A stretch of DNA of 64,000 nt from Glandiceps talaboti (taxonomy: Eukaryota; Hemichordata; Enteropneusta; Spengelidae). Every line of letters begins with the position of its first letter. Within the stretch, counting starts at the first letter, position 1. The position numbers were made by a program, and so were the translations under genes. The stretch is from contig NC_135563.1 in assembly GCF_964340395.1 (NCBI RefSeq), forward strand, positions 14,627,151 through 14,691,150, given 5' to 3'. The notes below the pieces were generated by a model that did not search any database, was not told the origin of the DNA, and saw nothing but the letters and a program-made list of their open reading frames with translations. Below, one piece after another: positions 42,931 to 60,419 of the stretch.

Positions 42931-44117
42931 ACAGATGAGGAACAATTCCGAGAAAGGCTTCGTAAAAAGTGGCCCCTCCCTAAATTCCCCCGGCCCTCCC
43001 CTTGTAATTACTGAAGGCTTCCTTACAAACTTGGGTATGCAGCGAGTTTTGTTCCTCTTGAATCAAAATTCACATCATGCAACTTATAGATAATGATATA
43101 AGTACTCGAGAGAGACTCATACTGTCAAAATACCCTGAAGAGTTAGTTTAAGTTATTTATGAGACATATGTTTTAAGTGGAAAATAATGTATGCATGTAT
43201 TTTGTGCTACTTATTCATGTAGTCACTTACCACTTTCTGTATATTTTCATAGTGTCTGATAAGCTCGTGAGTAGATATTGTGTCTCAGTTGAATTATGCG
43301 CTCTGTTCAAAGTCCGTCCAAAATGCCTGAATAGAATAACAAAGAAACAGTCGGTTGAAAATATACAGTGATGATAGCGATATGAATATTAATAATCACA
43401 TTAGAAAGGCCAGTGGGTGGACCACTACTTAATCTAAAAACTAAAAATATCAATCTAAAAACATCTAGTAGGTAGATAGGAAGATGCGATCAGCGATGCC
43501 ACTCAATCTGGTGATATTCTTCGCTCATGAATCAGACATGTACTACTAAACCGTTTATTGAATGCTGGCTTTTCATCAGTTTATAATTCTGAATGATTTG
43601 CTTGAATGAATTGTACCGGTTTTCCCAACTCCATGATTACTGGGGTAAGATTGAACTAATCTCTAAGATACAAATAAACAGTCAGACATGATCACTGCGA
43701 TCAATCGAAATGACATCCTCGTCCAGCCATTAGCAGATCGGGCTCGAGTGAAACGTATCTGTTGATTGACCAATTCTCGTGCAAGGCTTGATGATCCAGG
43801 AGGTTAAAATGTGCAAAATTCGCAAAGCTCTGGGGAATTAAAGAAACGGTAGAAAAATGAAGCCATTTACATCAATTGAATACGCTTGATAAGGCATGAC
43901 ACAGTTCAGCACTCTTTTCAAATGTGACTGTGAGACGTATCAGTGAAGAATTGCCTAACTGATGCTTGATGCTCCTGTAGTGTAAGAATCGTACATATTG
44001 CTACTACATTAGAAAATAAGAGGACTGGTGTATATTGACTGCATGCCGTAGAGAACACGTGGAATTAAACAAACACCCCTTCTAGTCATCGACAAGTACA
44101 TGCTGCTCTGTATCACT
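42931..44117. other. Gene-free stretch
   Basis: I see no exon, repeat or element with support here. Confidence 0.45.
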
Positions 44118-44406
44118 TACCCAATATGTAATACCCTCCCAGCATGTAATAACACCTTAACCCAATATGTAATACCCACCCACCATGTAATAACACCTTA
44201 ACCCAATATGTAATACCCACCCACCATGTAATAACACCTTAACCCAATATGTAATACCCACTCAATATGTAATAACATCCTAACCCAATATGTAATACTA
44301 ACCCAATATGTAATAACATCTTAACTCAGTGTGTAATGACACCTTAGCCCAATATGTACATATTGGGTTAGTATTACATATTGGGTTGATATTACATATT
44401 GAGGTG
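44118..44406. repeat. Minisatellite of AACCCAATATGTAATA units, reversed at its end
   Basis: About six units of 40-42 bp combine CCAATATGTAATA with CCATGTAATAACACCTTAAC. After CAATATGTACATATTGGG the same word continues in reverse complement (TATTACATATTGGGTT). Confidence 0.88.
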
Positions 44407-47458
<3,052 letters not shown>

Positions 47459-50400
47459 CATGGGAATAAATTATCATTACATGTAAGATCGTAATTTTAG
47501 CACAGGTATACATAGTAGTACATGCAATGGCATCTAGAGATGAAAAGTGAACTACAAAGTGATCATGAACTGATTTGACAAATTCACATATATATACACA
47601 ATCAGTACGTGAATCAAGTACATGACTTTAGACCTAATATCGATAATCATATATTGCATAATTGCTTAGTTTTGACATGGGAATCGTGTGTTTCAAAGGA
47701 AATATACCGCGCGTTCAATTGTACAGCACTTTGAATAGCTTTGGGAAAATTCCATTGACGTTGGGAGTAAGTCCAGTGTTGTACGATCTTATAGTCTTGA
47801 TTAATGATAGCGTGCGAGACTTGCAGGGACGGAAATCACCTCCTGACTTCCATCCAAATGTTGAGTAATTACACGTCTCTGTTAAGCCAATAACAATTGC
47901 GAAAGTTAACACGTTTCAATTGAAAGACATGTATCACAATTCAGACGTGACACGGTTGATTATGCGTCTGTTGGTCTTAACACCTCTATTTACGCCTTTA
48001 GGGATTTATTCCCCTCCAGTGGTTCCGTCTCACTTAACATGTTACATTTCACCACTGATCATTGAAACCGTTTCTCCTAGCATTTTCTCAATTAGTGATA
48101 TTAGTTGAGAATGTATACTTTGTCAGCATGACTTTAAGGTCTTTGAGTCTCCGATATTACATGAGCGGCGTACCATGACATCTTTTATTCCCTGACAATG
48201 TGACTGTCGTGTTATTTAAGCCTTCCTATTTATGGGGGAATTTATTTTATTTTATTGAGGTCACCTTTAGTTTCCTCGTGGATGTCGTCTAAATATCGTC
48301 GCAGCATCTTCGCAGTACATTCTAATCAATTAAAACTCTCAAACAGTGATCATCAAACGACTACAGTTCACTGTTTGGAAACTGTTGGTTCTAGAAAAAT
48401 TGAAAACACTAGCATGATCAAGGTAAGTTCTTGAAGTGGTCAAAGTTAATAATGATGCCATCAATGCCAATTATGTATACAAAATTATTGTTTCTCATTG
48501 CTTGTGACTTCGTTTCAACATCAGTCAACAACGAAAATTTTTGAATTTCAAATATGATAACTCAAAAATTCAATGCTAAAAATCATTTTAATTGGAGTGA
48601 TGTGTATCTACATCGACATCAGTATCGCTTGGCGAATTAACATCATGCATATTCAATTCTCACCTTCTACGGAGTACAGGTTGAAAGAGTTGTATTTGTA
48701 TTTGAACTACACAATTTATAGGGATGTTACGAGAAATATGAATCTGGGATCATCAGGGTGTCTAACCATGGCTAAAAATCTCTTGCTATGACCAGTATGG
48801 TCAGAACGTGAATTAGTATAAATCATTACCTGTATTCAGAGCTAATTCATTTGCTTTTAATCACAAAGTTAGTGAGTGTGAAGTAATGTCGGCAACACGT
48901 TACGACACATAAATCTAACTATGAGGCGATAAAACTCGTCATAAAGTAAAACTTACATTTTAAAGCTACATCACGTGGTATATACACGCACGCACACGAA
49001 ATTATCCGATTCTTATCCGAGTCGACAATTTCTCTTGCGGATATCAACATAGGAATATCTATTAAAACAAAATAGATTCGGTCCCACCTTTCATTTTATA
49101 CTTAAAGACTTGTTATGACATTTGTGCGTTAACTAACAAATCAAATCAGTCAACTAACTAAAGCAACTTATTTCTGGGCAATTAAGTACTACGCATGATG
49201 AACGCAGATCAGACAGTTTCTATGCAAGTCTGAGAGAAAAAACACCATAAACCATAACCAGTGTAACCATGATAACGGGTCAAAATTCTTACTGATGTGA
49301 CATCTAATAATAAGTAATATGAAAAGAGTTCCATCAAAACAAGAAATATAGTTAATAATCTGATCTCGCTTCAATTTTAGCATTGCCAGTATACAATTAA
49401 CCCTCGATATCACTGAACATTCCACTGTTAAAGTATCGCATTGTGAACCTTGTCTGGTATGTGGCATGCCATTCTCATTAACGAACGTAGTCAATAGATA
49501 CATTATTTTAATAACTGTAGTTAAAGTGATACAATTTTGAGCTCAACATCTGTCAATATCGCCGATACTGTAGATTAAAGAGATTTAGGGCTTTGCCGCC
49601 ACAGGTGGAAAGTCGCGTTAGTCGGCGTTTCATCAGAGTTATTTAGTGTTGTTGGGTATACCCTTTAGCCAGTGTTTTGAAATGAATGCATGCCATGACG
49701 AAATAACGGTACATGACTGAATTTCCACAATTTAGTACGCCAAAATTAAGTGTAACTCGAAATGCAAATTTACAACGTATAACCTTGGAGTTCGCAGGGA
49801 GTCTGGTTACTATGTATATACACAATACGTGGTCTTTGATAATGGATAAAGACTTCAGATTTTGTAAACCGTACAATACATTTATATCGGAGCAGGTATC
49901 TGTCTTAAACATGGTTAATGGCATTTTGTGTTTTTTCCACTTTAAATAACATTAATGCAACACTTTTAAAGGACACATGTCCCCTGAAAACAAACATGTT
50001 AAATTAGTTATGGGAGTTAAAACGGATTTAGCGAATATCAATTTTTTGGAGTGTAATTAATACTATAGTTACAGCCTCTAACTCCACATACGGAATTGCA
50101 TGCTGGTAGTTATACAGGTACTGGCGCCATAACACACCATGGTTTGTACTGTTACATCCGGGTTATAAATTGATAGAAATTCATATCTCTGTAAACCTCA
50201 GACATCTATTACATATTACACAATGCGAAGATTTCTGTAAATGTCATATTTTGAGTAGAATTTACTTTGAGGTCATGTTCATTGTGTTCAGATGTAGTTA
50301 TTATATCATACCTGCTACAAATTAACTCGGACTCATTTTTACGCCTGACTCGTGTGTATATACATATGAATACGAACATAAATAATTATATAGGTTTTTG

Positions 50401-51236
50401 GAGTACCCAAAGTGGCGCCTGTGAATGCGACCGTACTTTCTGTAATACTTCGAACTACCTGTCTTTTGATAATTATCGCCACGTCTTCGCAGGAAGTATC
50501 GTACTCAAAGTGGCATTAGTAAGCACCGTACTTGCTAAGCGTAGAGATATTTCGAGCCTTCATCTCAATCATTTTCTTTATCATGCTGTTTTGTCGCAAC
50601 TCTGATGAAAGCGAATCAAAGTTGCACACAGGTTGCAACTAAAAGCTGATTGAGAGTTTACTTTACATTCATTCATCCAGTTTATAGAAATTGTTCAAGC
50701 ATTACAGTCGAGGTGAAAACATCCCAAGGCCCACTCAGAAACTGATGTTACTCATTCATACACATCATGCGTTTTACATTAATTTTACTAATGCCACAAT
50801 TCGGCGCTGGTTTAAATAGAAGAAAAGTACTTTCAACTTGATCCCTTTTCCTGTAAAGGCATGAAAATAGAACGAAGTGCGGCATAATGATCTCTGAAGT
50901 CGACAAACTGAATCCAGCCAGATTGTATCTTCAAATAACACAGTCAACAACCTAGTACCGTGTTTCTAGGTTATCACCTGAATAAAATAAGGCGAACTTA
51001 ATCAACTGCCAACGTAATTATCATTCCCCACACTGTGATGGCATCATCTAAACGGTCATGGAAATATGAAAGCATAATTGTCATGAAATGGTTTTTATGC
51101 ATCGACGAGACTTAATTTACTTAAAGTCTGGTTAATACTTGGTATGTAGGTAGGTGGGTAGGTAGTAGGTACAAGAGTGTACGTAGGTATGCAGATAGAG
51201 ACAGAGACAGGCAGAAAGGCAGGCTACCCGTAAGCA
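47459..51236. other. Gene-free stretch
   Basis: I find no repeat, element or exon with support. Several frames of 60-112 codons show no family resemblance and lack exon-like borders. Confidence 0.45.
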
Positions 51237-51265
51237 TACATACATGCATACATACATACATACAT

Positions 51266-51302
<37 letters not shown>

Positions 51303-51389
51303 AAGAAATAGACAGACTGACAGACAGGCAGAGACAGTCAGTCAGTCAGTCAGTCAGTCAGTCAGTCAGTCAGTCAGTCAGTCAGTCAG
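51237..51389. repeat. (TACA)n-(CA)n-(CAGT)n compound microsatellite
   Basis: TACA to 51284, CA to 51302, a GACAGA-rich spacer, then about 13 CAGT units to 51389. Confidence 0.95.
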
Positions 51390-53047
51390 AGAGATACAGA
51401 CAGACAGGCAGACATATCAAGTTGAGGTTCTGCAAGACCAGATATATGCGGTCAGTGCGGAGGATATATATGTGAAGTCATATAATATTATCTCTAAAGG
51501 TATGTAGGTACTCAGTATTCCACTAAGGGATAATGAACACTCTTCACGTACTTGGACGTGCTCGTCGTGAAGTGTTTGTTCCAAAGTCGTTCATTTACAT
51601 TCTCTCAAGCTGTTTTGACTTTCGATAGCTCGTGACAGCACAAACACTGTACGTTAAGAAGACCGAAACTCTAACATTTCTCATATAGAGATACAACAAC
51701 ACTTCATTTCGCAGCTTTTACACAGGAGACGAAGCGAATACACTCTGCACTGCAGCGAAGCAGGAAAGCACACACTAGTAGAATCGTCAATATCAAAAAA
51801 TGCCAATGAATCAGTGTTGAATGTGAACGACGAATGATAACGTTCTACTCAATCACCCAGTGTACTGACGTACATCGACTGAAAACGCACTCCTCATCAA
51901 TTAATCCAAACTCTCCAACATTATTTACAACTCTAATACAATCAATACACATTTTTCATCACTAATGACAGACGAGATTGAGGCAAATTTCCACATGTTA
52001 CGCCTAGATCTTAGAGGAAATCCTCTAAAGTAATCGTGCAGATTGAAAAGTCGTATATCAAATTTGCACAAGTGAAGAAAAATGTTTGGAGTTCAAATTG
52101 ACCAATATGTTTGTCAAGGTGCCCGTATTTCACTTGATACCACACACAAATTATACGATTATGGCGAGTGTCTCAGGCATTACTGGCAATTATCCAACGG
52201 TTGATGAATACCAAGTACTCGCTTGACCTATAAAAGGTGTTTTGGCAAGCTGCGATGTAGCCTGAAGTTGAACCGACGTGTACCAGAAACGAGGACAAAT
52301 CTGGGTACAATCTCCCCAACGTTTGTACTACGTAAAAAGATGGTCATTTTAAATTGAAATATTGACATCAGTTCGTTCACGAGGAATATTATAATGATTT
52401 CTCTCGAGAAGAAATGTGACGCCTTCAAAAAATGAACGAAAAGTTAAATTTCTACATCATAGATTTGACGGGAAAATGTTGAAATGTTGCAATGATCGAA
52501 GAGGCCAACGATGAAATTATACGCAACTTTTGTCACACTTTTAACTGTACATTTCGAGTTGGAACTTTGAGCGCTTGAACGAATTTTCTGTGAACGGTTT
52601 CAGATTCCATTCATTATTTTCTTCTGCGGGTTGTGTTTCTTTTTGCCTCGTAGCGTTCTCGTATCTTCTATGGTGACAAAACCAGGAGATATACAAGTTA
52701 TTAATCATTCAGGGGAACATATGAGAAATCAAAGAAAGAGAGATAATAAAGTCGCCTGAATTTAGAAAGAAATCATTGATATCAGAAAATCACTCCGGGG
52801 AACGCGTACTCCACTTAAACCTATACGAAGGTAATATGTTCTGACCTCATACCAGAATTTATCACAATACCGTGAGGTTTTAAGCTCTTATTGACTTTAG
52901 TTTAACAGTGTACATTTTAGGCTGGTGCATCTATTAGTAGACGATATAACCATAGATAGTGGAGAAGATATGATATAATTTGCAGTTGGAAGTATTCTAG
53001 GGGTAGTCTGCGATTAACTGCTTTGATAATTACATTACCTTTCGGAG

Positions 53048-53048
<1 letters not shown>
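51390..53048. other. Gene-free stretch
   Basis: Nothing recognised on either strand. Confidence 0.45.

Positions 53049-53115
<67 letters not shown>
53049..53115. repeat. (CA)n microsatellite
   Basis: An uninterrupted run of about 33 CA units. Confidence 0.97.
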
Positions 53116-53350
53116 CCATCTCAGAGGCTACCAGAATACCTCTAATTGCCGTAATATAGAATGATCAACATGGCCACACTTACAATACTTAATATCGTAA
53201 CTGGTAGACGTATTGTCTGTGTATGATATTAGTAATTTAATAGTATTAGTCGATCGATATGTTAGTGAATAGTATTCTTTGAGTTGTTGTGGAAACTATA
53301 CTGTAATGGTAGCAAATAGTGTAAAGCGAACTGTTTTTAATTAGTGTAAG

Positions 53351-53549
53351 CTTAAAGGGGTACGCGCCCGTCCAGGAAATGAAGACATATACGTAAAGCT
53401 GTGATTCTGGAGAGTAATTTATGAAATTTGAGTTTGGTCTTTCTCGGCAATTGTGCGAAATTTATGTATTATAAAATCATGAAATGACTCTCCAGAACTC
53501 AAAGTTTATGAAAATATCTTTATTTCCTGGAGTGGTGTTCAACTTTAAG
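53351..53549. mobile_element. Foldback element, TTAAAGGGG family, flanked by TTAA
   Basis: The left arm TTAAAGGGGTACGCGCCCGT then CCAGGAAATGAAG, up to TTCTGGAGAGT, is mirrored by the right arm ACTCTCCAGAACTCAAAG through CTTTATTTCCTGGAGTGGTG to TTCAACTTTAA. Arms are about 65 bp and the total about 200 bp. Confidence 0.75.
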
Positions 53550-55333
53550 GTACTACTAAGTGTTATTCTTACTCTCCATCAGGTATTCAACACAATAACT
53601 TATAGTAAAAACCCTAGTCCATCTACTCAGATTACCCAACGGACACTAATCATAAAGAATTCATATTGTCATTCAATATTCATAAGTGATAACCTTTCAA
53701 AGACTCATTTATCCCTAAAATATATCAAATGACTGCTATACAAAGCGAAATAAATGATACAAGTACTGTCTCCCTGAATATCAAACCCTGGCATTAGCAG
53801 AGCCACTCTGTCGACACTCATTGAAATTCAATTTTAGAAATGTGACTGGGGTCACGTGTACTATCACTGAATAATAATTGCAAGATGTAAAGTCATACAT
53901 AAAAAAGATGTGCACAGAACGAATAATGCGCTGATAATCTACACCAACGTTTTTAACGTAGTTTTAAAAGTAAAGATCATATTGCTGACATGTATAGTCT
54001 TTTTGTCCAGATCAAACTTAATCATGTGTAAAGAGTAAATCACGTGCACACGTTTTGCAGACATGGTACACTCACAATCGAAGGTGTCTGTCTGTACACT
54101 TGGCAGACTGAGACCGCATTCATTCATCTTTCTTTGCATTGTTGTATAAAGACCTACTCCATTGCTAACTCCTTGTAACCTATTTCAAGAGTAGTACTGT
54201 CAGTTTGTCTTTTTGAGATTCACTATAACTTCTGTGTTCGTATGAGTGTTTTTTCTTCATCGTTTATTAAACGTTACTACGTTCCTACCCCCCCCCCCAT
54301 AAAGTTGATCCTAGTAATCAATTAGGAGCTGCAAATATCAATTTATGAATATAGATTTCAATCTATTCAATAATCTCATCGTAATAAATTCAATTTCGTA
54401 GACGTTCCTATCGTATGACATATATCCTTCACGTGTCTTCTCCTTTGAACTGAAATATATTAACATTACGATATAGTACCGACCAATACCGATTGTTTGC
54501 GTCAGTTGTTTTTGTTACTATGACAACACATCCTCTTCACAACTTCATCTCACCTCATTGAATAGTGAGGAGGTTTACATTTACTGTTATGGAGTGGATG
54601 AGATATCACACGTAAAACGGACCGAATTCTTTAGCGGACATTTGAAGAACCCGATAAGTGTTTCATAGCCTTAATGGTCTTTTAGTTGCAGCGACACACC
54701 AGGTGAAATTTCTCAAGGTAGATCGTGTGCAATTATAAATGCACTGCATCACAAACGAGGTTGGATTACGCAACGATCAGCCTAGATTTCAATAATCCGT
54801 ACTTCAATGTATGCTTACTCACGGATTCAATCTGAATAAAACCCGTTCCGTGAAATTGATGAGATTTATGATTTCGGGATTTCTTTTCTTCAAACAACGT
54901 TAGGAATTCTGATTTGACCCTATGAAAGTATAATCAATTTCAAAACAATTCTAATGAACTCTAGAAACACTATTTCGGGGGATATCCCTTATACAGAAGT
55001 GGACATCACTGAGCACGTCCATGTTAGAGGCAACCTTTTCAGAATTCATAAGAGTACACTTGAAATACATAAACGTGATACAGCATGATAGGCATAGCCT
55101 CTAAGGTCTTATCTACGTATATTTTGGAATCTTGTCAATAGCATTTATGTTTCAATCTTTATAACGAGAATTCATAAAGATATACATCCTATTAAATTAT
55201 ATGTGTGACAGTATCACGTTCTGCAGTCTAGCAATGGCGTGTCGTAACTGTAATAACAAAGGATGTATTACAAAGTTCTGTTATTAGACTTTCAGGGTCC
55301 ATATAAACAGGGGAATATTGATTACTTTCGATA
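53550..55333. other. Gene-free stretch
   Basis: Nothing recognised apart from a poly-C tract at 54289-54298. Confidence 0.45.
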
Positions 55334-55790
55334 AAGGCCTAAACAAACTGCGTGGTTCCGATTACGCTCAATTTCAAAATAGGTGGGTACGTAGATTTTT
55401 TGATTTTTAAAAAACAATTTTTTTAATGCGTGAGTGTATAGCTCAGGTAGTTAATGTTTTCCGTTGTTTTTCACATCATGGTCTCTTTAATTTGTTATTG
55501 GTTTGTTCTCATCAGGTGTACAGCCATTACAGATTGGAAGAACAGTTTTATATTGTCTTTTTAACTTCACACGCAAATTCCCCACAAGCGTAACTCACCT
55601 CCAGCAGTACGTCGAGGGAGGGAATTTGTGTGTGTTAATGTCAGTTTCCGCACCCACGGTTTCTCGCGAGACTTTACAATTTTCGCAATTGTATTTATTT
55701 TTTTCGAATACGTAAAAAAAAAGTTTAGGGTCGGCAGTGAAAAACTAGGTGGGGTAAGATAACCGGAACCAAACAAATATTTAGGCCTAA
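55334..55790. mobile_element. Short element family B (AGGCCT-ended), copy 2
   Basis: AGGCCTAAAC and GTGGTTCCGATTACGCTCAA lie at one end, GATAACCGGAACCAAACA and TTTAGGCCT at the other. Collinear words with copy 1 include GGAAGAACAGTTTTATATTG and GGCAGTGAAAAACT. An extra segment of about 75 bp (55568-55645) is absent from copy 1. Confidence 0.78.
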
Positions 55791-58700
55791 GTAAAGGCCA
55801 TCACTGTTCCAATATACCACCAAACCCGAAACTTTGGCGAAGACTAATAGTTTCACTATGGCACGATGGTTTTTTTTTACATCTCACACAACGGTTTTTG
55901 TTAATAATTACACAAACAAAATAGAGGCACTGACGGCGCACTCGCACATGGAATGTTACATTTTATATATAGGCGTCGTATGTATATGCAGTCAGCGTTG
56001 TTTTTTTATTTGAAACATTCAACAGAAAATTACGTTTAGATCAGATCAAACGAACTCTGGTTTTCGATCTGCAAAAACAACAACTAAAAATGTCCTCTAA
56101 CCCCTCAAGTCTAACTCTGTTATCGGCTTGAACTGATATTATGAGTTCTTCTGTCCCCACGAATATTTTGAAGGATTTTTTGTTATCATTGGTTGACGAG
56201 TACAAAATGATGTACGTGAACTTGAGATATTGTACAGTTCTTTTTAAGTCTATTTGTCTGGAATATCAAATTCGACCAAAGATTTCGTCGAAAGTTTGTA
56301 AGATTATGGACTAGGTCTGAGATTGGGGGGGGGGGGGATTCACCATTTTTCTTGCAAGTATTTTGAGAGGGTCAGTATATTATGTACAAACTTATATTTT
56401 CAATGACAGAGTTTCGAATGACAGAATAGGGTGAGGGTCAGTAACTTTTGTGCAAGTTCTTTTTGATGGCAAATCTTCTTTTTTTCACACACTGGGCTTC
56501 TAAAAACACACGCCCCCTGTAATTTATGTCAAATCCCTAAAACTATGATCATGCTGAGTGTTTGATGCAGAAGCCCGCTAAATTTACTGGGTGAATACCG
56601 TTGACGTCAGAAGCAACGAGCAAGTTCACGGGTATCATCATCTTAATGATGCGTGTATCTTTGCATCCGTTTTTACACTTAAGTTATAGTGAAAACATGT
56701 TAGTATCAAAATTCAATCTCCGAGACCTTGGTTCCCTCTAATGCTTTAATGATTGTGGGCATAAAATTGAAAATAAATCGATCTGTACTTTAAGGTTATT
56801 AATTGTATAATTATTGAAGCAATACGTGGAGGATTAGTAAGGCTTCTGAGTGGTCATCTAATTAATGTATCCCATAATTCAATGACAATGTCAGCAGTTG
56901 ACAAGATAGAAGGAATTTTCAAAATTGATGACAGACAATTAAAGGTTGAGAGTTTGTCGATCTCATGAATCCGAAAAATATCATTTCCCGACAGATTTCA
57001 AGAAGAAAGGCTACTTAAATATTGGTGATCATGGCCATTGTATACAACTTGTAAATGAATCCAACACTATCGCTGCCCCGGAAACTGACATACACTATAT
57101 ATTGAATATGTGGTGGGGACACAAAACAGAGAGCTCCATCGAAAACATCCACATCCGTTCATTGGAAAGGAACTACGATGGATATTCAAATGGCGGCCTT
57201 TTATCGCTGTAATATGTGCAGCGGTAACAAGCTGTTTAAAAGGAAATGGAATACTGTCTGTATCTCTTAAACATTTGATTGGGAAATACATGCAGAGAAT
57301 AGCGTTGTTGTCAGCCCAGACTTTCATTAATATAGCATGGAAATATTGTGGAATTTTGAAATCTTGGAATATTTTCCACCTTTCATATTATTATACTGGA
57401 TTCAATTACTAACTCTAGTTAAATAACCAGATAGCAATATAAAAAAGCAGCTTAATGTCCTCGGAGATAACGCCATGCGTATTGTTCACTAATTACATTA
57501 TTGTATAATTATATTGTATTTTTTACCATGCTTGCTATGGCATGTTGAAAGATTATTTGATTGATTATTCGTATTTGCACTACGTTTGGCAATTTCGACT
57601 GAATATATTCAAATAAAAGGCGGCAATTTCCTAAAATAGAGCCATTATCTAGAGAGCGTTTCTAATAAAATATGTAGATAATGAACTACTTCAAAACAAT
57701 CCACATAGAAATGAAGATAAATACTGGCATTGCATTGGATGTTGTCTATTTCAAATGTCTGTTTGTCCTTCCGTTCCGATGGCACTCAAGTGGAGAGACC
57801 GAGAGATCGTTTTTAATGAAATATATATAAATATCAACTTCTTCAAATCAAATGAAACCGTATAATTGGTTATGGAAAAGGCAACATTTGCATTGGATGT
57901 TGTCTATTTCAAATGTCTGTTTCTCCTTCTGATCTAACTTCACTCAAATGAAGACTTCAATTATCTTTTGTTATGCGTACGAGTACACACTCTGTACTGC
58001 ACAGGTACGTCGCCATATTAAATACAAGATAAAATATGTATTTGTTCACTACCCCTAACCGTACATTTTCGGCTTACTTTTGATGACTTGATTTAGCACA
58101 AATCAATCTCCATAGTAGATTTTCATACATCACAAGACCTAACAGCATAACGCAAGTCGAAAGATCACAGTCGGCCATCTAATGAATTTAGCAAGACTTT
58201 GTGATTTAATATTCAATAATCTTGTTATGCACCAGTGTATGAAAACCTACCAATCTCTTTCCAAGAAAGGAAAATAAGAGAATTTTAGTTTCATTTCTCG
58301 CCCCGAAAACAAGTAAGTCTTGATTTTGATACAGTGGGGGGGGGGGGGGACATGATGGTGTCTCTAAGGTAACGCTCATTGTGTATACCAAAATGAATTG
58401 TTGGTATAGTGGATAGCACAAACGTTTTCCTGGTGAAGAGTGGGTATTAATTTAGTCATTCACAATATTGAGTGGGCAGTGTGTTGGTGGGCAAGATGAC
58501 ACCTAATGGGAGGGAGGGAGGGAGGGAGGGCAGATATCCATCACCACCAGTAAAACATAAGAACAGCTAAACACCCTCCCCGCAATTTTTTTGGGAGCAA
58601 TTCTATTAAAAATACAATTTTCTGTCTGAAAACAAAAATATACTTGATGAAAACCACAACTCTGCCCGTTGGCTGCACCTGCAGCTGCATTACAGCGCGG

Positions 58701-59213
58701 CGAATATTCAATAAATCGCTACCTCAGTAATTCAGATGTTCCCTGCAAATCAGTGTTGTAACCCTAAGTCATTTTGTGTAGTTATGGAAATTCCACTCAG
58801 ACTATAATCTGCAGAGTAACCATTAATCTCATAATAGAGAAGAAAGGGCGCTCGTGTATACTTCCTTTGCATCATTTCAGGGCATTGCATGTTCGCATCA
58901 AAACAGATCAAAATATGACAGCCTATAATATGATGTAATATATTAGTCGAGATTACGTCGTAAGTAACACTTAGCTAGATTTCCAGCCGATGTTATTCTC
59001 AATATTTTATAAGGTTAATCTTTAGAGACAGTGAGAATTCAATCATGTTGGTATCAGTTGGTTGTCGATGTAATCTTATTCTTCAACACGTGACTTGTAT
59101 TATTAAACTGAATTTAATTAATCCACGCCTCTCGTCAACTGGGCATGGTTTAATCCATAATAGTGTAGAGGTCGAGAAACTGTTCGTGCTTTTATGTATA
59201 TGTTAACTTCGTG

Positions 59214-59216
<3 letters not shown>
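55791..59216. other. Gene-free stretch
   Basis: It contains poly-G at 56325-56338 and 58336-58349, a (GGGA)n run at 58508-58530 and a duplication at 57722-57960. No exon was recognised. Confidence 0.5.
57722..57960. repeat. Two-unit duplication, 160-bp offset
   Basis: GCATTGGATGTTGTCTATTT then CAAATGTCTGTTT occurs at about 57730 and 57890, followed in both by CTCCTTC/GTCCTTC and CACTCAA. Confidence 0.7.
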
Positions 59217-59312
<96 letters not shown>

Positions 59313-59345
59313 TATATATATATTGATACATATAATATACATATG

Positions 59346-59383
<38 letters not shown>
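59217..59383. repeat. (GA)n-(TA)n and (GATA)n microsatellite cluster
   Basis: About 47 GA units to 59310, a short TA run to 59323, then GATA units at 59347-59383 followed by purine-rich degenerate sequence. Confidence 0.96.
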
Positions 59384-59384
<1 letters not shown>

Positions 59385-60405
59385 ATACAAATAGATAGAG
59401 ACAGTGGGAGAGAGGAAGGGACAGACAGACATAGACAGACAGAGAAAGACAGGGAGACACGGAGAGACAAACAGAGCCATAGAGGGGAAGGAAGGGGATA
59501 TATAGGAGATGTGTATAGGTAGATGTGAGAGTGAAGAGATAGAGTTTGTGATATGAAGTTTGTGGGAAGGTGAGGGTACAAGAAGGAAGAGACAGAGTTA
59601 AAGACGGTCTACACATGTTCACAATTGATTATAAAATTCATTTTCTGGTCTGAAATGAGCAAAAAGGTTAACTATTCTTATTGTGTATTATGTGTCACGT
59701 GTCTTGATAAGCCTGGCAATTACATTGAATACGCGATTAATGGCTAAATATTTGTCCCATATTATGTATAATCCATTCGATTGAATAATTATGAAAATTA
59801 ATACCCAAACAAGATTATGGCGTCAGTACAAAATTTACATCCAGCTACTACATCTACTACCCAGACATTATTATGTTGTCTTTAATATACAGAATGCAAA
59901 TCTACGCCTAATCAGACTGGTCCAGTTATAGTTAGACGCTCTGCAGGTGGATCATTGAAAATAATGAATCGCTTTTAACAACCAACATGAGAACTATCAA
60001 GTTATGAAAGTGACCTCTTACTGATCAAGAAGGGCAGGAAAGAAGGTCCTTTCACTATTTACAGAGTCATCTCTGAGTGTAACCTACTGCAGAAGATAGT
60101 ATGCGGGGGTGTGTTTCATCAATACACTACAAGTCATTATCGCACACAGAAGTCATTTGAAAGCATTACTGATAACATTGTGTAGTATGTATTAAACGTG
60201 TTGGAAGACGACCGACAACGTAGAATTCAGATTGTCAGCTCCGTTCAACTCAGTCACGTTTCAGATTCTGAGAAAATTGGTTCATATTTCACACATCCAA
60301 CTTTTTGACTCGGAGGTTAATGGAAAATGACAACTCTCAGAATAGTAATTTCCATTTCTTTCGGTTGGAAAGATCTATTAGGAAAATATTATTTCTGTAG
60401 TAACG

Positions 60406-60419
60406 CTAGAAGGTGGCAG
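60406..60419 (+). promoter_or_regulatory. Weak CTCF-like motif
   Basis: CTAGAAGGTGGCAG matches the CTCF core at 12 of 14 positions. It is isolated in gene-free sequence. Confidence 0.22.

Noticed and set aside
42544-42945. - strand frame of 133 codons with a 25-residue periodic sequence, suggesting a repeat protein
   Set aside because: The 75-bp minisatellite keeps any frame open by arithmetic; there is no start context, splice signal or matching family.
50267-50605. 112-codon frame in gene-free sequence
   Set aside because: No family resemblance, no repeated domain pattern, and no clear promoter or splice context; length is within chance for 64 kb.
55438-55465. TATAGCTCAGGTAGTTAA resembling a tRNA A box
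   Set aside because: No B box or cloverleaf follows; it lies inside family B element copy 2.
56946-57412. Overlapping frames of 86-100 codons on both strands
   Set aside because: Three frames overlap at the same place with no recognisable motif.
59118-59622. Three overlapping - strand frames of 120-139 codons rich in Leu-Ser
   Set aside because: They come from the GA and GATA microsatellites; overlapping frames of similar length are a sign of simple sequence.
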